From positions 126,772,309 through 126,836,308 of the forward strand of contig NC_134643.1 of NCBI RefSeq assembly GCF_030463565.1: a DNA stretch of 64,000 bases, given 5' to 3'. Made by a program: the position numbers and the translations under genes. The notes below the pieces were generated by a model. That model ran no database searches and was not told where the DNA came from. It saw only the letters and a program-made list of their open reading frames with translations. Origin of the DNA: Pelecanus crispus. Its lineage: Eukaryota; Chordata; Aves; Pelecaniformes; Pelecanidae. Shown in pieces: positions 39,901 to 51,900 of this stretch. Positions within the stretch are counted from its first letter, which is position 1; the number at the start of each line of letters is the position of its first letter.

Positions 39901-42900
39901 AGTTTGGTTCAGAGGGAAATTACTCCCATTGTAGAGGGCAAGTAGGAGGTCTATTGGTTACAGAAACAGGGGGCTGAACTTCAGAGAATGAAGTTGGAGC
40001 CCCTGAGAAAAAGAAATGTCCAAAGTTCAGTCCAAAGAGTAACAGCCCCAGATTGTTTGAAGTGGTTAATAGATTCCTTAGCTCTTGGTTTTGGCTCATG
40101 TGCTCTGTACGTTATCTGCCAGGGCTCACCAGACAGAGAAGTGGCATGCACTGGTTTTTGTTATTGTTTTCAGTCATACTATCCACACTACCAAGATCAG
40201 GATAAAAATAGTAATTGTGACTGGTGGACCAGAGATGAGCTCACAGACAATTCAACCCTGCATGTAACTCAAATGCAGGAGTTATGTAGGGTCAGGTCCA
40301 CAAGGATATGTGTATACCCAGTTCTCATGCAGTTGTAATTAGGCATCTAAATATTTTTATGGACCAGATGTATGTGCATCTCCTCAATGTATAGGAAGCT
40401 TGTAGTAGAATATTGGCTTTATTTTCTTGGTTTAACACCAAACTTTCCTAACCCTTTTCCCTCCATCATCTGAGATTTTGGTCTGGGTACATCAGTTTTG
40501 ACTGAATCCTTTCCTCTTTTGCTTTATCAGTCTGTGTTTTAATATTGTGTCCTACAGAGGCCAAGATATTTGGTGTTACTCTGAGGATTCTCAACTACAA
40601 CTTCACTGATGATTTCCATAACGCCAGCAGCTCAGCATATGAAGAATTTTCAAGACTGTTGCTTACAGAGGTAATGCTAAAATATCTGTGTGTAATGTAT
40701 TTTCTTTTCAATTTAGAATTTATTTAATGTAATACAGGATTTTATGCCTGGCTGGAATATCCCCTGAAAATCATCATACCCTTTCCTATGACCTTTCTTT
40801 ATAATTAAAACAAAATTCAACTGACTAAACAGATCAAACCCTTGGCCTTATTAACAATGGAGCCAATGAAAATTTTCCCCTACAGAAGAGTAAAGGAATT
40901 AAAAATGCAGGCATGCAACAGGGACTCCTTTCCTTGGATCTTTAGTTTGGCAATAAACTCACACTAAATTGACTTGAGGCTTTTTAATGGATTATTGAAA
41001 TGACATTGCTGGCATTCATTTCAGCACTGTCTTCTCAATAAACATCTGACTGCTATCAAATGTCTTTCTTCTAAAGGAAAAGTGACCGGGTCAGGCTTTC
41101 TTCTCCAGCACAGTTCATTACATGCACACATGTAGCGACTGTCCATGTTCAGATGTAACCAGCCATAAAGAAAACTTCAGTCATGAAGTCTGTTACCAGC
41201 TCTCAGCTTCCCAAACAGGGCGGGTGTGTTTCAGATGCAGCAATCTCTTACAGTTTGGCTGTAGAGAACAGGGTCCATACAGAGGAATTGGACTCTCCAT
41301 CCAAAATTAGACTTTCCCAAAACAAAGGGGGACTCATAAACACATGTGAATATAAATCTGAGGAAAAAAACCACAATGGAGCTATACTTTCAAAGGCAGC
41401 ACAGAAGAGGCATTTGCTTATGTGAAATTGCAAGTTGAACCTTCTGACATGGTTTTATTTCCCATAGCTTCAAATTGTTTGCTTTTGTTGTGCATGAGGA
41501 TTTTTGTCACTGAATCTTCTCTGAGACTAATGCAGATCTAATTGGCGTCACGATGTTGGGAAGGAAAAGGAGCGTTGACCATCCATGTTGCTTTTGCCTC
41601 CTTGAGAGATTGGGAGCACAACATCCCCCCCTCATTTCCTCTCTCCTCTCTTTTTCTTGCCTCCCCACCCTGATCTGAACTTAGACTAGTTAAACAGCTT
41701 GTTTGTAGGAATTTTTGGAGCACACTCTGGCTGAATGGGAACAAAGCTGTGTTGCTTTATGGTGCTGCATTGCATGCTCAAAGGCATGCTTTGAGGTGTA
41801 TGTAGGAACAAAAGGCTCAAGCACGGAGATGCCTTCTAGAGATGTAAGGCAAAACTGCCAACTCCTGCACAGCTCAAATATCAACAGCAGTATGCCAGCT
41901 TTAATGTTCAGAGTAACACCACTTGTTCAATTGATGTGTCTACTTACTGGATTGGTAATCAACCATAATTGTGATATTTCCTTGAAGGTGGGCTGTCTCA
42001 AACACATTTTCTTGAAGTTATCCACCCCCATTTTTCTTGTCTCTCATCCTGAGATTTCTTTGTTGTTAGACTTGGCTGCAGGCTGGACTTGGACTGGTGA
42101 GTTCCCTGGGAGCTAAAGCTATGCCCATACTGGTAAATGAAACCTCCTGAACCACTCTGACACGGACACCGATTGGCACAAACCAGCCTGCATCCATGTG
42201 GCTGGGTCTTCCAAAGTTCGGTGGTCACATTCAGATTACTTGTTGGGACTGGTCCCTGGTGACTCTGCCTGGGTACTGCCTGGGGGACTGCTAGGTGGTA
42301 GCAGCCAAAATCAAGCCAGAGTCTGCTCCAGCAATAGTGGAGATGACCAAGTTCCAGGGTCTGGGAGTGCAGAGGTGAATATATAGGAGGCTTGGGACAA
42401 AAAGCTCACATGACATACAGAGCTAACATCAAGGGTCTGATGCATGCAGACTTACCGGACCAATTCAGCTGTGATGCATGCAAACAGGAGCAGAAGGAAT
42501 TATGCTCCCTTGAGCCAAAATGAAATTTGTTTTGTAAGACCAGTGGTCAGATGGGTACCATTTTCAAGGGTACCTAGATGCACCAAGGAGACTCACACTT
42601 CTCCTTGCCTCAGTAATCTCTGAAAATTAAGATTTCTGAAATACTTTGAAACCTTTCTTTTTACAACATTTTCTACATTGAGCTTATATAAATCTTTAAA
42701 ATGGTACCACCATAGTTCAGTTATAAAGGAGCTATTCCTGTTGGGTTCCTAATTGTCGATGCTTCTCTCCCTTTGCTCAGCTTGAAAATTCATTTCCAGC
42801 CAACATTTCTGCTTTATACAAATCTGGGAAGCTGAAAGTGCAGACCGAATCCCTGCAAGCTGGAAGTATCATTGTGAGGCTCAGAATCACTGTGCAGGAC

Positions 42901-45900
42901 CCCGAGTTCCCAGTCGATGCTTCCACGTTTGCCCTGGTGCTTTCTCACCTGTACAATGGCTCTGCGCTTTTGGTGGATCAGCAAAACACTGCAATAGAAG
43001 GTAATTTTTTTAAAAAATTTTGTTTCCAAGCAACAAAACAGGGTTTGTATTTCGATCACGCACAGTATCACCAGCATTTTAATGCAAAATACTTTACAGA
43101 GAGACAAAGCATGTGGAGCTTACAGTGGTTTGTTGGAGGGAAAACCACGACATGAGAACTCCTCCATGGGCTTTTGCTCATAAGCCCAGAAGGTTTCAGA
43201 AGAAGCAACATTGGCTCTCCCCAGGTACCTGCAGGCACTGCTTCACTCCACTGTGTTTAAGGAGGAGTGGAGCCCTTGATTTCCCTATTAATTTTCCTCT
43301 CTGCTCCTTGCGAGCAGTTGGAAGCTTGCCATATCTTTCTCGCACTGAATTGCAGATAGGATTACTGTGGAATATTTGTAGCCTTTAGCATACACATGTC
43401 CTCTAGACAGTTTTGTGCTTCAAGGCTGTGGGGCTGTATTTGGGCCAGGGTTTAAGAAATCTAACATCTTCACTATAGAAATCCAGCCAGAGAAATTCCC
43501 AAATGTCCTCTCAGTGAATGGGATTAATGTATGGAATTTATGTTAAACCAGGCCTTTGTTTGATCTTCAGTAATCACCATTTTTATCTTCAAAGGACTAA
43601 GTTCTGGCTTCAGGTTTCCCAGCTGGCAAATCCAGCCAGAGTTCAGAGAGTTGCCAAAGCCAACAGAATGGGTTATTCTTCTCCCCCAGTGCCTTAAGCC
43701 CTTAAAAGTTTATTTACTGTGATCAGGGAGAACTCCCTCTGGAGTTGCAGAGCATATGGAGGTTAAGGGGAACAGGGCAGGAAAACAACAGAAGAGACAA
43801 ATTGCACCTGAAGCCTATAAATATCACAGTGGTAGCAGATACTGAATTGCAAAATGCTGATGTGTGCCAAAATACTTTACAAACATTATTGATCCTGGGA
43901 CCGAAAGAGTGGGGAGGAAGAAGGCAATAGCTCTGGACTGTTACTTTAATTGCAGAAAGCGAGGTGGCTTCCAGTAGCATCACACTTAGCCAGGAGCACA
44001 GCCAACTCCTCCTTAGGGGTAGAGAAAAGGGGTCTATTTCTTAGGTCTGCCCAAACAAGCATTTGTTTGACAGGAGTTTTCTAAAGTCAAATGTGGAAAA
44101 TAAGGCCAAGGAGTGCAGTCCATGAAGGAAAGATTTGTATAATGGGCTGTATTGCTTCCTGACCCCTGAGAGCCCTGGGATGTGCCCTTTGGCAGTAAGC
44201 CCACACAGCTTGTGCCAGTGGAGAAATGCCACCTGAATCCTCCATGGAGCCTGGCCACCAAAAGGCTAAAAGGTTGGTTTAATGACAGTGTCAGAGCAGG
44301 GAATTCAACTTCGAAACAGCAAGGATGAGAAGTCAGAAGGGATAGTGCAAATGAAGGGAGTGGAGCAATTACACCTCTCTTTGTAGACTCATAAATTATT
44401 AAGTTTACTGCCATGATAAATAGAGACACTAAAATGGCTGTCTGTTGTGTGAGGCATGGTAAGGAAAGAGGGACGTGTGCTGAGTCAGGTCCAAGATCCA
44501 TCTAGCACAATATTACATCCTCAGTAGCAGCCAGGAGCCAGTTACTGGAGAAGTGTCAGCATATGGCAAGTGTAGACAATGCCTGTCACTAAAACTCTCT
44601 TAGCCACCAACTATTTTCAGCTCCAGGACTCCCTGAATCCAAAGTGATTTCTTTGGGTTTCTCCTCCATGGGTTCCCCGTGAAGTCATGCAAACCTTTAG
44701 CATCTGCAACATCATTAGGCAAGGAATTTCACAGATTTTTACCCATTGCATGTACCTCTTACAGGAATAATGGGTAATCAGAGCGAACACAAAGGTGGTT
44801 TTTTTATAACTCTTGGAGTAGAACTGTTGGTTGAGGTGTGTATATGGGGAAGCCACTTGCCAAGCATGAAAGGCTAGAGAGATGCCAAGAGTGCAGGAAG
44901 AGAGCACAGAGCATGCCTTGGCTGAGATATAATGGTTATAGAGGAAAAAAGCGCAGTGTGTGTGTGCATGTATGTGCATGAGTGATGTACTAGTGCCAGT
45001 GAGCGCTGAGAAGAGAACTCAAGTGTTTTGGCCTGATGCGTGACTGAACATGGCCATCAGGGGTGAAGGAATTTGCTTAAAAAGCCATGCTGAGTGATGA
45101 GAAAGGAAACTCTCAGAGACAATGGAGCCAGTGAATGTAAGTTATTTGACAATTAGCGTGGGAGCATCTCTCAGATGGTGTTTGAAGCCATCAAGAGTCA
45201 CAATTACCTCACAGCATAGTAAGGCATTAAGGAGAGTACTTTCATTGCTCATGCTTTAGTCAGTCCTGCATACTTCTGTATTCCCTCTAAGTGTAAGGCT
45301 GTAACATAATAGGCTGATGCTGGCCATAGGTGCATGAAATTGTCTAATGGAAACAGTCATGGATAAAACAATTGTCTAATGAGGAAGAAAGGAAAAAGAA
45401 TTTAAATATTAGCTGGAAGGAAGTAAAAGGGGAAGGCTGTCTGCAAGCAGAAAGATGAATGCGTGTATGCGCATGCACACACCTGCTCTGTGCTTTCTGT
45501 TTCTAGAAGGGGACTTTCTTTTGTTTTGGAGAAATAATCACAGTGATTAATCTCTGCATGTTTGCAGAATGAGCACTTACGATAATGCATTGTTCAAAAC
45601 AATTTTCTAGCCTGTGATCAGAATTATTTGTCCCAAGGCACAGTTTTGAGTCTAGTTTTCTGCTCTCCCTCACTTTACGGCCTTGAGGCAGTGAAGGTGT
45701 ATGCACAAGGGAGTGCACACAATGAGGGCTCACATGGGATTCAATGAGATTATTCATGTCCAAAGCATTAACTTGGTCTTTGCACATTTGCTGGAACAGG
45801 GTGCGAACGGTAATATAAGACTCCAGATCTAAAACCCTCAAGAGTGAAGAGACTTGGCAATAAAATAGGTCTATAACTCCATGAAAGAAGCATCTCTAAA

Positions 45901-48900
45901 TGATTCAGAGCTGCTGAAATTAGACATAAGGAACACCCTTAGAGCATATTTATGCACTGATGAACCAGGATCTCTTTTCTGAGACTGCCAGAAATAGGGT
46001 CAGTTTTACAGTATTACCTTGGAGAAGAAATCTTCTCTAAAAAGAGTTTTTGCCCTTAACACTTCCTCTGTTAAGAACTGAAGAGTCCTTCTTGTGGGAG
46101 TTACTTGCATTTACTTTTTATTGGAAGCAGAAAATTATTTGGATTAAGTCTTTATTTAATATTCTTTCTACTGGTAGCTAGTGGTAACAGATCTATTCAT
46201 TACCTGATGTATCAGTAGGTACTGTACACAGAACTTGGTATAATGTATGCTTTCGATATGGCTATAGTACAAACTTACAATATTTTTTTCACTTCAAATA
46301 AATATTTACTTCTAAAAAAAATTATTAAAAAAAGTCTTTACCTGGAGAAAATCTATGTCAGAGTACAAGGACAAAGGTTGATTTTTATGTGAGAGAATAA
46401 CAACACAGTGTTCTGCATCACTGAGTGCTTGGCAGTCAGGTAAATGATGAAAAAGGAAGACCACATTCATAAATTCAAAAATTGAAGAAAGGACTACTTC
46501 ATGATTATTTCTAGCTTAGTGCAGCCAGAATGGAGGCTGTCTGACCAGTGTTCTGGTTTTGGTCTTACAGACTGGGATGAATGTGCTTCTCACACCGAGA
46601 ATGACTGCTCTGTGTTTGCAGAGTGTATCAATTTGATGGGCTCGTACCTGTGCAGATGCAAGACAACCATGGATACTAATCCATCCCGACCTGGAAGAAA
46701 CTGTGAGGGTGAGCAAAAGACTGGCATGTAGTTTCTCTTCACCATGAAAGGTTGGAATAAGTTGTGGTTTTCCACCTCTGCTTTTATTGCAACTGTTTAT
46801 ATAGCACACAATGTGTATATAGATGCACCTTTGCGGTCTCTGGCTGAAGGAGTATATATGATCTGTCTCTGAAAATGAAGGTGAACCTTATATGTGTCTT
46901 CAGATTAAATCTCTCTGAGATCCTTCTTGATTAGCCTAATGACTGACTGCTAAGAAACCTGACACGTACTTTTTCCTCTTTTGGTATGTCTGTGGCTGAT
47001 TTCCTCCCACTGTAATGATCCATGCCCTCCGAACCAGACGAGGAGACCCAGGAATCAAATCTGCTTCTTTGTGTAGGCACAAACCAGATTCAACACTGTT
47101 AAAATCAAATATGCTACAATGTGTTAATGAAATATCCAAGACCTGTTTCTGTAACACTATTACACATGGCTGAGCGGTCTCAACCCCGTTTTTAGGTCAG
47201 ACCCTGGTGCCTCCTCATCCAGTTTGAGGTCCCATTTCAATGTGTGTTTGCTGTGTTGCAGGTGAGATTGTGGACCCTCTCACTGAAACAATGGCTCCTG
47301 AAGTAACAAACAGCACAGAATTTGCTCCTGAAGAAGGAAGCCCTACAGCCCCTGCTTCCCCTGCCACCACCGAGATGGTGGCTGCTGTAGGCTCCGAGAC
47401 GAGCACCGCTGTACACCTCCCTGCTGCACTGCCCGTGGGTGACAAGCAAATGCCCCACGGTCGTTCTCCCACCAGCACTCCTCCAGCCCCTTGGAGAAAA
47501 AGCCTGGAACCACAGATGGGCTTTGGCAGGGACAACAGCCCCATGGGGGTTGCAGCCAGCAAGGAACTTGCTGTGAGTGCAGAGCGGCAAGCAGCTGTAA
47601 CTCCATCGCAGCAAAGCTCTGTGACAGAGGCTTCCCCCGGTGCATCACAGCGAGCGGCTGCTCTCACAAATGCGCCCATGGGCGCAGCTGGGCAAGAGCA
47701 ACTCAGTTCGCCACTGCTGTTGTCTCCAAATCAAACAGCCTTTGCTACCGCTAGAAATCACACAGCTTTTGGTGTGCCTCAAGCCAAGTCTCAAGGTGGT
47801 CCTGGTACCGCTCTGCCGGCCACAGGGGATGCTGGCATTCCCACCCTCAACACCACTCTCAGAGCACATGTAGAGACAGGAAGGGAGAACAGCTCTTGGT
47901 CTGAGAAATATGCTGGAGCCCTGGGGTCACCAGCTCTGCCAGGCGCCTCTCCAGCTCCCAGCCCGATGCCAGGCCCAGCCATGGACCGCAGTGAGTATGC
48001 GTCCGGCAGGGGCAGGCACGCGTGGTAATTTGGCCGCATGAGAAGCAAAACCTCGCTCCGAGTACAGAAAAATGCACAGTTCGAATCAGTGGTCCTGGGA
48101 TGAAGGCATCTGAAACTAGTTTGTCTATGTCAAAATTATTTTCTTGCAGGAATTGGCACTTTTTTCTAAATCAGCATGTGTAAGTCATTTCTTTTTCTGA
48201 TTTGGCAGTTAGTTTTATCGATGTTACATTTCTTCATCTCAAAGCAGATGAAGCAAATCATACAGTGCACTGAGTGTGGCTCATCGAAACATATGCTGCT
48301 TGTCCTTTTACCACACATCTTGGTTTCTCCTGCATGCTCTGGCACAAGGTGCTGTGGCAGCAGCCGCCTATAGAGTTACCTTAGAGACCCGGGAAGGCAA
48401 ACGACCTGCCTTCCTATTCCTCTCAGTGGAGGATGGATTAGGCAGAGCCCCGCAAATCCCCTGTGTGCAGGAGCTGTGTGGAAACCTGTGAGCTGCTTGC
48501 TTTTTCAAGAGCTGTAATTGAGAGTAACTAGGCTGGCAGGGAGGGCTTCATCTGTTTGGGTTTGGGTAGATGTTTTGCAGCTAATTAGGGGATTTTTCTG
48601 TTGATTGGAGCTGAATCATATTTCAAGGTTAGAGTCAGATTTGGTCTTTAAATTATGGTTTTATTTGGGATAGGAATGCTGCTGTCTGCGCCCATCACTA
48701 AATGTATTTTTTCTTCAGTGTGCCAGTGAGTGATACCTATTTCAGTTTTGTTTCTGCTTGTCTTTATTCTGCCTCTCATGCCCTCCACTTGTCTCCGATC
48801 CCAGACTGCACTCCCCTCTGCTCTGTTCTCTTCCCCTCCCCTATGATCTCCTGTTCCTGGGGGTCTCTGCTCATCCAGCCCCACTTCTGGTTCTCCCTCA

Positions 48901-51900
48901 TTCCTTTCTCCCTGGAAAACCTCTTTTTCAGCCATGTAAGGCCAACTCCACTGCTTCTCCATCCTCTCTTGTACCACCAGTCCTGATCACCAGTGCCACA
49001 GTGTCCACTTCTCCAGCCCTGATAAGCTCTGGGCAGCCATGCCCTGTTCAGCTTTTGTCTTCTCTCTTAGAATCATAGAATCATTTAGGTTGGAAAAGAC
49101 CTTTAAGATCATCCACTCCAACCATTAACCTAACATTACCACCACTAAACCAATTAAGGGTAGAGTAGTAATTTCACGTTTCCTGGCTTGGTGGCTGGAT
49201 TATTTATTAGTAAAAACTAGGAATCATTAAGGTTGGAAAGGACCTCTAAGATCATCAGTCCAACCATCAACCCAACACCACCATGCCCAGTAAACCACGT
49301 CCCAGAGTGCCATGTCTACCTGTTTTTTGAACACTTCCAGGGATGGTGACTCCACCACCTCTCTGGGCAGCCTGTTCCAATGCTTGACTACTCTTTCCAT
49401 GAAGAAATTTTTCCTAATATCCAATCTAAATCTCCCCTGGCGCAGCTTGAGCCCATTTCGTCTTGGCCTATCACTTGCTACATGGGAGAAGAGCCCAACA
49501 CCCACCTCACTACAGCCTCCTGTCAGGTAGTTGTAGAGAGTGATAAGGTCTCCCCTCAGCCTCCTCTTCTCCAGGCTAAACAACCCCAGTTCCCTCAGTC
49601 GCTCCTCATAAGGCCTGTGCTCCAGACCCTTCACCAGCTTCGTTGCCCTTCTTTGGACATGCTCCAGCACCTCAATGTCTTTCTTGTATTGAGGGGCCCA
49701 AAACTGGACACAGTATTCAAAGTGTGGCCTCACCAGTGCCGAGTACAGGGGGACAATCACCTCCCTGCTCCTGCTGGCCACACTATTCCTGACACAAGCC
49801 AGGATGCTGTTGGCCTTCTTGGCCACCTGGGCACACTGCTGGCTCATGTTCAGCCAGCTGTCAACCAACACCTCAGGTCCTTTTCAGCCAGGCAGCTTTC
49901 CAGCCACTCTTCCCCAAGCCTGTAGCATTGCATGGGGTTGTTGTGACTGAAGTGCAGGACTCGGCACTTGGCCTTGTTAAACCTCATACAGTTGGCCTCG
50001 GCCCATCAATCCAGCCTGTCCAGATCCCTCTGCAGGGCCATCCTACCCTCGAGCAGATTGACACTCCCACCCAATTTGGTGTCATCTGCAAACTTACTGA
50101 GGGTGCACTCAATCCCCTCGTCCAGATCATTGTATCTTTTAGTCTGCCTAACCTTGGTGAGACCTGGGAATAGAGCTGGGCAAATAGCTGATTTGGGACC
50201 TCAGTGGCCAAATGGAGAAAACAAAGGATTTTGGACTGAACACCATGTTGACCTTAATTGAAAAGCTCCATTTACTGCTTTGCTTTTTTGTTCGCCCTGC
50301 CCCCTTTCAGTGTAGGGAAGAGAAAAAAAAAGTGTTGTTTTTTTTTTAAATGAAAACAAAACAATGTTTATTTTGAAAAAAAAAATCAAAATAGCTAATT
50401 TTAACTGACAAAAAACCAAAGGTCGTTTTCTTCCATCTGGAAAACAAATTGAAGAATTCTACACAAACAAGTTGAGTTTATAAAAACTTGTTTTCTTTTC
50501 CTGATGACTCAAATATTTAGCCATGTGCTTTTGCTGGGAAATAAGCCTGTGAAGGGATTATGCCTGGGCAACAAGAGGAAGAGCCCCCATAGTGGTATCT
50601 CACTAGTCCGGGGCAGGAAATTCAGAGGGCAAAAATCCATGTTTGGTGAAGTTTAATATATAGCTCCTCCTTGTGGCAACATCTCTGACCTGGAGGGTCA
50701 ACCTCAGCCAACCCTTCATAGCCTGTCATGTCTTTTAAATGCTTTTTTTTTTGTTGTTGTTGTTGTTCGAAAATTGTTCAGAACATTTTCCCTCTCACCA
50801 TCAGATAATCAAATATGGTTTATCTCCTAGATACCTATGTTCACATGACAGACAAGCCATGGCAAAAAGCAATCCCAAATCCTTTGGTGTGACTGGTGGT
50901 GGTGAGGGTTCCTTTGGGATCACAAGTATGCTGGGATAAAGGACACCAGCTTTGGTGGCTTGCTTTAAGCAGGCATGACTTTCTCCTCTCCCCTGCAAGG
51001 CTTTACTTGATGACTATTTCTTCTTTTCTTCTAGTACCTGTCCCAGCTCAAAGGATTATTGTCCCAGATGTGACTAGAACCAGCTTTGATGTAACATGGT
51101 CCACAGAGTTTATGCAGAGCCCTGCTTTTCAATTCTTGCTGCTTCAGAAAAAGCAGCTAATATGGGAGACTAAAACTCCCATAGTATAGGAGTCTGACAG
51201 TCTCAGAGCTGGAACGTGGTGCCTTATATACTGTTGAAATCAGGACAGATGTGAGCAGGGAGGAAAGCAGTCTGGTACACCAGAAAGTAAAGACCGGTAA
51301 CTCGATTCAGAAAAAAACTTAAACGGAATCCTTAGCCAGATAATAGAGTTCTTGAAGTCTTTGGTGAAGACTATCCTATATTCATAGAAAACATTGAGAT
51401 GTTAGATCTTGGTACGCTAGGAGTGATTCATCTCATCTTACAATACCTGCCTAAAACATAGAAGTCCAATCTCAGGCAGTGGTCTAACCTTCCTCTGAGG
51501 TTGGAGGGAGGACCTTGGTGCTGGAATTATTTGGAGGGACTGGTGTCACCCCGTTGCATGTAGAGGGAGCTGGGACAGCTATCTGAGTCTGAGAGAGCAA
51601 TTCAGGTGCCTGAACATAGCCACAGAGCAACATTTCAGATGCCCCAGAGCATCCAAGACAGAGCTGGCAGATATAAGACCTGCGGGAGGTCTGTGCCCTT
51701 CTTGAGAGGCATCCAGGGGCCAGAGAGAGCAGACTAAGGTGGTGGATCCCTATGTTTAGGCATTTGGGGTTTTGGCTACATTTCAGAGGGCTGGCCTTCT
51801 GCTGTTACGAGCTGATGCATACCTGTGTGGGCAGGCATGCCAGTGACTGTCACACACTTGTCCATGGACCACAGTCCATGGAACATGTACTTAAATTGTC

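Noticed and set aside
44034..44501. 155-codon minus-strand open frame in intron 10
   Set aside because: No domain, no coding-like splice sites; nothing to support it beyond length.
47215..47679. 154-codon minus-strand open frame
   Set aside because: Antisense shadow of the GC-rich mucin-like exon 12, which has proper splice sites and phase on the plus strand.
49380..49925. 181-codon plus-strand open frame
   Set aside because: Shadow of the antisense CR1 C-terminal ORF2 piece in intron 12.
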